A stretch of DNA of 38,626 nucleotides from an uncultured SAR116 cluster alpha proteobacterium (GTDB taxonomy: Bacteria > Pseudomonadota > Alphaproteobacteria > Puniceispirillales > Marisalimonadaceae). Every line of letters starts with the position of its first letter. Within the stretch, counting starts at the first letter, position 1. Shown one piece after another: positions 33,290-38,626 of the stretch. Under the pieces are notes generated by a model that did no database searches, was not told the origin of the DNA, and was given only the letters and a program-made list of their open reading frames with translations. Made by a program: the position numbers and the translations under genes. The DNA lies in the NCBI GenBank assembly GCA_902528415.1, contig CABZSR010000014.1:1-38626 (forward strand), read 5' to 3'.

Positions 33290-34711
33290 TTATAAAGGAG
33301 CCGCTTCTATTTTTGTAATTTCATTATAATCAAACTCACCAATAGCTCTGTCTAACGGTACAGGTCTTATTGGAGATCTTCCAGTTAAGTAGCCAATATC
33401 CTCAACGTTACATTTTAATTCTTCTGCAACAACCTTCGCAACAGAGTATTGACAAGTTCTTCCTTGACAAGGACCCATTCCAAACCTTGTCCAAGATTTA
33501 AGTTGATTTAAATCCTTAGCCCCATTGTCAATGGCCTCTAAAATATCTTTTTTGGTAATATCCTCGCATCTACATAAAATCGTCTCATCTTTTATATTAT
33601 TTAATAGTTGGGGAGGGGTTGAATTTAATTTTGCAATTGCCTTTGCAAACAATTCATATTTGTATAACCTTTTAAAAATTTTTTTGGTTTTAATTTTGAA
33701 TTCTTTTTCTTTAATTATTTTTTCGTCATATAACAAAGCCAAGCTTGCGATTAGTCCTTTGTCTTTTGCTGCTATAGCTCCAGATATACCAGCACCGTCT
33801 CCAGTAACATAAAGACCGTCAAGTGATGACCTTAAATAATCGTCAATTTCTGCTATCCAACCACCTTTGGATTCATTATAAATGTGTTTTGCTCCTAGTA
33901 ATCTTGTTATGTCTGTACTAGGGATTAGTCCATGGCCAACAGCAAGTGTTCCGGTAACTAAACTTTCTTGTTTGCCAGTATTAATATTTTGAATTTTAAC
34001 TTTTATATATTCATTATGTTGAGTTGCTTTAGCAATCATACTATTCGAATATATTGGTACTTTATTAAATAAAATCTTTGTCAGCCATTTTATACCGTCT
34101 TTAAAGTTTTTTGGATTTGAAATTAATGATACTGTGGATTTAATCCAATCAAACTTACTGCTTGTGTCAATTATTGCCTCAACTTCACCCCCGAATTCAA
34201 TGATGTAGTATGCGACTAGCAATAACAAAGGACCGTTACCTGCTAAAATGATTTTTTGACTAGGAATAAAATGATGAGACTTAAGCATGACTGTACATGC
34301 AGCTAACCCAATAATTCCTGGGTTAGTCCACCCATCAAATGGAATTATTTTTTCATAAGTTCCAGTTGCAACAATTATATTTTTCGCATGCCACTGAATT
34401 GTGGAAATATCATTAAACGCATCAACCTTAAAGCCTGGGGATACCTGCCAAACAGTATGATTATAAGCCGTAAAAATATTATTTTTTTTAATTTCCCTAG
34501 ATAAATATTCCTGTGTTTTATTTTCTTGAAGTTTTTTTTCTGAGATATGTTTATATGATTTTGGAGGAGCTCTATAAATTTGGCCACCTGTATTGTGGCT
34601 AATGTCGACGATTAGAACTTGAAGGCCTTTTTGGGCACAATTAATAGCTGCACTTACCCCACTTGGACCAGCACCAATTACAATAACGTCATATTTAATT
34701 TTATAGTTCAT
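33290..34711 (-). CDS. FAD/NAD(P) oxidoreductase with BFD-like [2Fe-2S] domain, alpha subunit (HcnB/LhpE-like)
   Basis: 473 residues. The N-terminal FAD motif VIGAGPSGVSAAINCAQKG is at 11-29, a second Rossmann motif ILAGNGPLLLL lies near 155, and the FAD-contact TGDGAG is around 310. The C-terminal BFD-like domain has Cys380-x-Cys382 and Cys415-x4-Cys420 in GPCQGRTC, expected to hold a [2Fe-2S] cluster. This is the alpha subunit type of hydrogen cyanide synthase, opine oxidase and D-hydroxyproline dehydrogenase. It overlaps the upstream ferredoxin-like subunit gene by 11 bp and is 2 bp from the beta subunit gene, so the three should form one complex. Confidence 0.87.
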   Translation of the reverse strand: MNYKIKYDVIVIGAGPSGVSAAINCAQKGLQVLIVDISHNTGGQIYRAPPKSYKHISEKKLQENKTQEYLSREIKKNNIFTAYNHTVWQVSPGFKVDAFNDISTIQWHAKNIIVATGTYEKIIPFDGWTNPGIIGLAACTVMLKSHHFIPSQKIILAGNGPLLLLVAYYIIEFGGEVEAIIDTSSKFDWIKSTVSLISNPKNFKDGIKWLTKILFNKVPIYSNSMIAKATQHNEYIKVKIQNINTGKQESLVTGTLAVGHGLIPSTDITRLLGAKHIYNESKGGWIAEIDDYLRSSLDGLYVTGDGAGISGAIAAKDKGLIASLALLYDEKIIKEKEFKIKTKKIFKRLYKYELFAKAIAKLNSTPPQLLNNIKDETILCRCEDITKKDILEAIDNGAKDLNQLKSWTRFGMGPCQGRTCQYSVAKVVAEELKCNVEDIGYLTGRSPIRPVPLDRAIGEFDYNEITKIEAAPL

Positions 34712-34991
34712 CTAAATCACCAATTTTAATATTCATACCCTCTTTGATAAAAACATTGCATGAAGTTACTTTCATTTCATCGATTAAAACCACACATTCT
34801 TGACAGGATCCCATTAAACAAAACATTCCCCTACCGTCCTTATTTTTAGGCGAGAGCCTCAAGTTTTTAATATTATTTATATATAAAACTAAAGCTAGAC
34901 ACTCACCTTCGTAAGCCTCTAAACTTTCGTTGTTAACAAAAATTTTAATTTTTTTTGATCTTTTGAAATAATTTGAAACTCTTAGGTTCAC
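34701..34991 (-). CDS. Small [2Fe-2S] subunit (HcnA/LhpF-like)
   Basis: 96 residues, ferredoxin-like Fer2 domain. Cys58, Cys63, Cys66 and Cys78 show the C-x4-C-x2-C-x11-C spacing in FCLMGSCQEC and TSC. It is the first gene of the leftward operon and the expected gamma subunit of the oxidoreductase. The start is GTG at 34991 and weakly supported (no clear Shine-Dalgarno); about 12 basic residues precede the domain. Confidence 0.85.
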   Translation of the reverse strand: MNLRVSNYFKRSKKIKIFVNNESLEAYEGECLALVLYINNIKNLRLSPKNKDGRGMFCLMGSCQECVVLIDEMKVTSCNVFIKEGMNIKIGDLDEL

Positions 34992-35240
34992 TGGATACTT
35001 TCTAATTTAGTTAGGTAAGATTGAGTTAAGATGCTTAATTTACGAAATTTAATATTTAAAGTTAATTCAACTAATAACAAACCATAATACCTTTTTGATG
35101 ATTAATTAAGCACTTCTCGTCTTTATCTTCTTTTTTTAATAAATTAACACTTTGAAAACTTAAACACAAAAATTTTACTATCATTTTGATTCAAATTAAT
35201 TCAAAATTATTTTTTAAATGTAAAAAAAGGAGTAAAAATA
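34992..35240. promoter_or_regulatory. Divergent control region between oxidase operon and ABC transporter operon
   Basis: 249 bp, very AT-rich, with no open frame of note. A 10-bp-period direct repeat ATTCAAA occurs at 35189-35195 and 35199-35205 near the transporter side, and AAGGAG at 35226-35231 is the ribosome site of the binding protein gene. It should hold promoters for both operons, but I could not pick confident boxes. Confidence 0.4.
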
Positions 35241-36047
35241 ATGATGATGAAATTATTTAAATCAGTATTTACTCTTCTGATTTTGCTTTGTTTTTCAGTC
35301 AGTGCTCAAGCGAGATCTTTAGATGAAATATTAAAATCAGGAGTGCTTAAAGGTGGTGTTAATCCTGGATTACCACCTCTTGCCAAATATAATGACAAAA
35401 ACGATCTTGTAGGATTTGATGCTGACATAATGGCAAAATTAGCTGAGATGTTGGGTGTAAAGTTAGAGCTAGTCAAAGTTGGTTCTCCAGATAGAATACC
35501 ATTCGTTGCAACTGGAAAAATTGACATCGTAATGGGAGCCCTTACTAGAAACTATAAAAGACAAAAAATAGTTGACTATACTGTACCAGTTCACACAGAG
35601 GTTTTTGGAGCTTTAACTACTAGTAAAAAGCCTTTTGCAGCTGTGATGGATATGAATAGGGATGATGTAAAACTTGCTCAAGTCAGAGGCTCAATGCCGG
35701 CAGGTTGGGCTAAGAAAAATCTAACAAAGGCTAAAATTACGTTATTTGATAATTATCCAGATGCAATGAGATCAATCGCGCAAGGAAGGGCTGATGCTAT
35801 TGTAGATGTTGTAGATTTTCTTGGTGAGCATATGAATAAATACAAAGATGTCAAATGGCAAGTAGTAGATAAAGCTATAGATACTTGGTACTGTGGTATT
35901 GGGGTTAAAAAGGGAAACGCTTCTCTTCAACAATGGCTAAATGTTGCTTTATATACTCTTCATAGAGCTGATTTTGTTGATAAAACTTGGGAAAAATGGT
36001 TTGGTATTCGTCAAATTCATAGTGTACAACCACAGCCTTATTTCTAA
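35241..36047 (+). CDS. Periplasmic amino-acid binding protein (family 3)
   Basis: 268 residues. The signal peptide covers about residues 1-24 ending AQA before RS. The mature part follows the family 3 pattern: LKGGVNPGLPPLAKYN, LVGFDADIMAKLAEMLGVKLELV, IDIVMGALTRNYKRQKIVDYT, and the paired-lobe VRGSMPAGWAKKN with ITLFDNYPDAMRSIAQGRADA. ATG has an ideal AAGGAG 9 bases upstream; three Met codons in a row make the exact start uncertain by two residues. First gene of a binding protein-permease-permease-ATPase operon, divergent from the amino-acid oxidase operon, so the ligand is probably that oxidase's substrate or precursor. Confidence 0.93.
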   Translation: MMMKLFKSVFTLLILLCFSVSAQARSLDEILKSGVLKGGVNPGLPPLAKYNDKNDLVGFDADIMAKLAEMLGVKLELVKVGSPDRIPFVATGKIDIVMGALTRNYKRQKIVDYTVPVHTEVFGALTTSKKPFAAVMDMNRDDVKLAQVRGSMPAGWAKKNLTKAKITLFDNYPDAMRSIAQGRADAIVDVVDFLGEHMNKYKDVKWQVVDKAIDTWYCGIGVKKGNASLQQWLNVALYTLHRADFVDKTWEKWFGIRQIHSVQPQPYF

Positions 36048-36060
36048 TTTAAATCTAAAC

Positions 36061-36097
36061 ATTTTACCCTCTATTTTAAGAATTTAGAGGGTAAAAT
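36061..36097 (+). promoter_or_regulatory. Perfect 13-bp hairpin sequestering the permease ribosome site
   Basis: ATTTTACCCTCTA (36061-36073) and TAGAGGGTAAAAT (36085-36097) are perfect complements around an 11-base loop. The right arm contains GAGGG (36087-36091), the Shine-Dalgarno of the permease whose ATG is the next base. It lies between the binding protein stop and the permease start with no T tract, so translation control or mRNA end protection is more likely than termination. Confidence 0.75.
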
Positions 36098-36775
36098 ATG
36101 GGTTATACTTTAGTCTATACTCAAGTTCTGGAGTTCCTTCCTTATCTTATAAAGGGTGCTTGGATAAGTTTACAAATAGCTATTTTAGCTTTTTCTGGTG
36201 GTATGTTTTTTGGATTAATTTTAGCTACCATAAGAACTTTCGGTAATAACATATCCAATAAAATTGTAATTTGTTATGTTACATTCTTCACTAACACTCC
36301 TCAACTAGTTCAAATCTATTTTTTGTTTTTTGCCTTGCCTGAATTTGGTATTTTGTTGTCGCCTTATATAGCAGTTTTACTTGGTATGACTTTGAATGCT
36401 GCAGCATATTTATGTGAAATACAAAGAGCTGGTTTTTTGTCAATTAGACAAAATGAATTAGATGCTGCTAAAACATTAAATTTTAGTCTAATGCAACAAG
36501 TAAAATATGTTATTTTGCCTCACATTATGAAGGTTCTCTTTCCTCCATTGTCAAATCATTACATTATAATGACATTGGGGACATCGATGGCAGCTATTTT
36601 TGGTGTCGAAGAGTTGACTGGGAGAGCTTTTAACATTAATTCAGAAACTTTCAGATCTGTAGAAATCTTTTCAATAACTGCGCTCATCTATATTGTAATT
36701 ACTTTTATAGCTACTTTTTTATTAGCAGTTATAGGTAGATATTTTTTCAAAGCAAAAATTAGGATTATTCAATAA
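36098..36775 (+). CDS. Amino-acid ABC transporter permease (HisM/GlnP family), first
   Basis: 225 residues with about five membrane helices. The family features are visible: FTNTPQLVQIYFLFFALP (about 69-86) and the cytoplasmic EAA-like loop QNELDAAKTLNFSLMQQVKYVILP (about 123-146, ELDAAKTL core) that contacts the ATPase. Its GAGGG ribosome site is buried in the 36061-36097 hairpin, so initiation is probably weaker than for the binding protein. Stop and next start share one base (TAATG). Confidence 0.93.
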   Translation: MGYTLVYTQVLEFLPYLIKGAWISLQIAILAFSGGMFFGLILATIRTFGNNISNKIVICYVTFFTNTPQLVQIYFLFFALPEFGILLSPYIAVLLGMTLNAAAYLCEIQRAGFLSIRQNELDAAKTLNFSLMQQVKYVILPHIMKVLFPPLSNHYIIMTLGTSMAAIFGVEELTGRAFNINSETFRSVEIFSITALIYIVITFIATFLLAVIGRYFFKAKIRIIQ

Positions 36776-37458
36776 TGGAAAGATTAATTGAAGAAATACC
36801 TAATTTTTTTACTATTTGGAATGTTATATTCTTAGCTAAAGCAATGGGCGTTACTTTTTTACTTACTGCCATTGGATGTATAGTCGGTTTTAGTGTTGGT
36901 GGTTTATTGGCTATTTTTAGAAAAACAAAGACAATTTTTTTGCTACCAATAAGAATTTTAATTGTTATATATACAGAAATTTTTAGAAGAATACCTTTTT
37001 TAGTATCTTTATTATTATTTTTTTATGTTTTTCAAATAATAAAAATATCAGATGATTTATTTCTCATTGCCACAATCACAGTCTGTGTCATTGCAACAGC
37101 ATATATAGGTGAAATAATTAGAAGTGGTATAGAATCAATAAATCAAACACAATGGGACGCCGCTACTGCAATGAATTTTACATATTACCAAACACTCAAG
37201 GAAATAATATTTCCACAAGCGTGGAAAGTTATACTTCCTCCAGCCTTTGGTTTTTTTATAATGTTTATTAAAGACACTGCTCTAGCATCACAAATTGGTG
37301 TTATGGAACTTACTTTTGCTGCTAAAGTACTAAATAATAAAGGTTTCTCTCCCTTGTTATCATTTGGAACAATTTTGATTTTATATTTTATTCTTTCATT
37401 TCCTTTAGATAGATTTGGAAAATACATGGAGAAAAAACTTGCCTCAAATAGAAATTAA
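36775..37458 (+). CDS. Amino-acid ABC transporter permease (HisQ/GlnP family), second
   Basis: 227 residues with about five membrane helices. It has EIFRRIPFLVSLLLFFY in the N-terminal half and the coupling loop with the core QWDAATAMNFTYYQTLKEI, followed by FPQAWKVILPP. It overlaps the first permease by one base and runs 20 bases into the ATPase gene, indicating translational coupling. Two distinct permeases suggest a heterodimeric membrane core. Confidence 0.93.
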   Translation: MERLIEEIPNFFTIWNVIFLAKAMGVTFLLTAIGCIVGFSVGGLLAIFRKTKTIFLLPIRILIVIYTEIFRRIPFLVSLLLFFYVFQIIKISDDLFLIATITVCVIATAYIGEIIRSGIESINQTQWDAATAMNFTYYQTLKEIIFPQAWKVILPPAFGFFIMFIKDTALASQIGVMELTFAAKVLNNKGFSPLLSFGTILILYFILSFPLDRFGKYMEKKLASNRN

Positions 37459-38179
37459 ATCAGCTAACGCCTTTTACGATAAATTACATGTATTGAAAAA
37501 TATTGAACTTAGTGTTGATAGAGGTGAAATTGTTAGTCTAATAGGTCCATCTGGATCTGGTAAAAGTAGTCTTTTAAAGATGTTAGTTGGATTATTAATT
37601 CCAAAATCTGGTGATGTATATTTGAACAAAACATTGGTTAACTTCAATAATCAATCTGATTTAAGAGTAATTCGAGAACAAATAGCAATTGTTTTCCAAC
37701 AATATAATTTATTTCAAAATATGAATGTCTTAAAAAATGTTTCTATTGCTCCAACTAAAATTCAAAAAAGAAATCCCAAAGAAGTAAATGATCAAGCTTT
37801 ATTCTTGTTAGAAAAAGTTGGTTTAAAGGATAAGTTAGAATCTTATCCAGATGAACTTTCTGGAGGGCAACAACAACGTGTTGCTATAGCTAGAGCATTA
37901 TGTTTGAATCCAGAAATTTTACTTTTAGACGAAATAACTTCAGCATTAGACCCTGAGTTAGTTAAAGAAGTTTTAGATTCAATAAGGTTACTAGCAGCTG
38001 AAGGTATGACAATGCTTATAGTTTCTCATGAAATGAGTTTTGTTAGGGAAGTTTCGAGTAGAGTGGTTTTTATGGATGACGGGTCTATTATAGAGGTAAA
38101 TAATCCGAAAAATATCTTTGAAAGTCCAAAAGAAAAAAGAACATTGGATTTTGTAGGTAAAATCCTTAAAGATAAATGA
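37439..38179 (+). CDS. Amino-acid ABC transporter ATPase (GlnQ/HisP family)
   Basis: 246 residues. Walker A GPSGSGKS is at 36-43, Q-loop FQQYNLF, signature LSGGQQQR, Walker B LLLDEI and switch His in SHEMSF. The chosen start is TTG at 37439: GGAG (37428-37431) lies 7 bases upstream and the protein then begins with PQIEIKSANAFY, the normal length for this family. The alternative TTG at 37415 adds eight residues without a ribosome site. It begins inside permease 2. The stop TGA overlaps the next ATG (ATGA). Confidence 0.95.
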   Translation: MPQIEIKSANAFYDKLHVLKNIELSVDRGEIVSLIGPSGSGKSSLLKMLVGLLIPKSGDVYLNKTLVNFNNQSDLRVIREQIAIVFQQYNLFQNMNVLKNVSIAPTKIQKRNPKEVNDQALFLLEKVGLKDKLESYPDELSGGQQQRVAIARALCLNPEILLLDEITSALDPELVKEVLDSIRLLAAEGMTMLIVSHEMSFVREVSSRVVFMDDGSIIEVNNPKNIFESPKEKRTLDFVGKILKDK

Positions 38180-38626
38180 GGTATTCATTTCTTGAAAACT
38201 CTGTAGATAACCATATTCATTGCTGTCCGCATATAAATAAAAGAAGCACAAATATTTTTGAAGTTGTTGAGCATGCTGAAAAAAATAAAATGTATGCCAT
38301 AGGCCTTATGGACAATTTTTCCAATACGTCAGGTTATGCTTCATTAGTTAGAAAAAATTTTCCAAATCTAAATTTAAAAATTTTTGGTGGTTTAATAATG
38401 GAACCACCTGCGGGAGGCGTTAGCTATGAGAATGTAAAAATTGCACTTGAATATAGTTACTATGAAAATGATGGAGCAAAATTTATTTCATTTCCTACCC
38501 ACCATACAAGACATATTGCAATTCAAGAAAAGAGAAAATCAAATTATATTAAAAATTGCTTTTATATACCAGATGAAGGACCTACAGACGAAACAAAGAA
38601 GATTCTTGAGCTAATTGCTAAAAAAA
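38176..38626 (+). CDS. DUF6282-like predicted metal-dependent hydrolase (partial, runs off window)
   Basis: Starts at ATG 38176 in a 4-base overlap with the ATPase stop and stays open to the window end (150 codons), so the C-terminus is missing. Early DNHIHCCPH (11-19) gives an H-x-H metal motif like PHP or amidohydrolase proteins. AIGLMDNFSNTSGYASLVRK, IMEPPAGGVSYENV and FPTHHTRH follow, matching my recollection of the DUF6282 pattern. Function is unknown; position at the end of the transporter operon suggests hydrolysis of the imported compound or a breakdown product. Confidence 0.72.
   Translation, partial: MRYSFLENSVDNHIHCCPHINKRSTNIFEVVEHAEKNKMYAIGLMDNFSNTSGYASLVRKNFPNLNLKIFGGLIMEPPAGGVSYENVKIALEYSYYENDGAKFISFPTHHTRHIAIQEKRKSNYIKNCFYIPDEGPTDETKKILELIAKK

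Noticed and set aside
34375-34587. Minus-strand 70-codon frame inside the alpha oxidoreductase gene
   Set aside because: Out-of-frame reading of the same strand within a gene with clear FAD and Fe-S motifs.
1-38626. CRISPR arrays, insertion sequences, integrases, rRNA genes
   Set aside because: No regularly spaced repeats, transposase or integrase motifs, or rRNA segments were recognised anywhere in the window.

Overview
The window looks like a piece of a streamlined, very AT-rich, probably free-living marine alphaproteobacterial chromosome. Lineage clues are the DUF1013/TrcR-type regulator, a COQ9 protein divergent from rpsU, a YgfZ protein, and tightly packed genes; no named species can be assigned from sequence alone. 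Most genes are housekeeping, with gaps of 0-30 bp and several convergent pairs that touch or overlap.

Layout. (1) 1-6428 (+): a sugar-phosphate block, fbp (cut by the window edge)-tkt-pgk-gap-rpe-gph, i.e. gluconeogenesis and the non-oxidative pentose phosphate pathway, with no RuBisCO or phosphoribulokinase in view. (2) 6409-7329 (-): an SDR dehydrogenase of the MFE-2-like type, overlapping gph tail to tail. (3) 7452-7528: tRNA-Arg(CCU), then a 334-bp gene-free stretch. (4) 7863-13154 (+): an extremely AT-rich accessory block: polytopic membrane protein, DUF4956 membrane protein, VTC (polyphosphate polymerase-like) protein, and a large membrane-anchored CotH-kinase-like protein with a C-terminal beta-helix. 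An exported family I pyrophosphatase and a tiny HAD phosphatase (13174-14211, -) face it. This is the most interesting part of the window. (5) 14363-18462 (+): a haloacetate-dehalogenase-like hydrolase with its complete active site, oligoendopeptidase F and an ABC1/UbiB-family kinase. (6) 18469-21764 (-): proton-translocating transhydrogenase pntAB and rpsU with its terminator. (7) 21926-23601 (+): COQ9 and metA. (8) 23594-28533 (-): purK, purE, trcR-like, ygfZ and leuA, the last preceded by a candidate leader peptide/attenuator. (9) 28809-31198: lepA, a small membrane protein and tRNA-Ser(GGA).

(10) 31269-38626: two divergent operons around a 249-bp control region. Leftward is a four-gene set: a [2Fe-2S] subunit, an HcnB/LhpE-like FAD/BFD subunit, a DadA/HcnC-like FAD subunit and a DapA-family lyase. 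This matches the composition of heteromeric D-hydroxyproline dehydrogenase plus pyrroline-hydroxycarboxylate deaminase, although another cyclic or N-substituted amino acid is possible. Rightward is a complete polar amino-acid ABC transporter (binding protein, two permeases, ATPase) followed by a DUF6282 protein that runs off the window. The two operons together look like uptake and oxidation of one amino-acid-like compound. A perfect 13-bp hairpin holds the ribosome binding site of the first permease gene, probably to keep binding-protein output above permease output.

Two small regulatory features stand out: three AACCAA repeats spaced exactly 11 bp apart ahead of the dehalogenase gene, and two identical 15-bp palindromes flanking tRNA-Arg.
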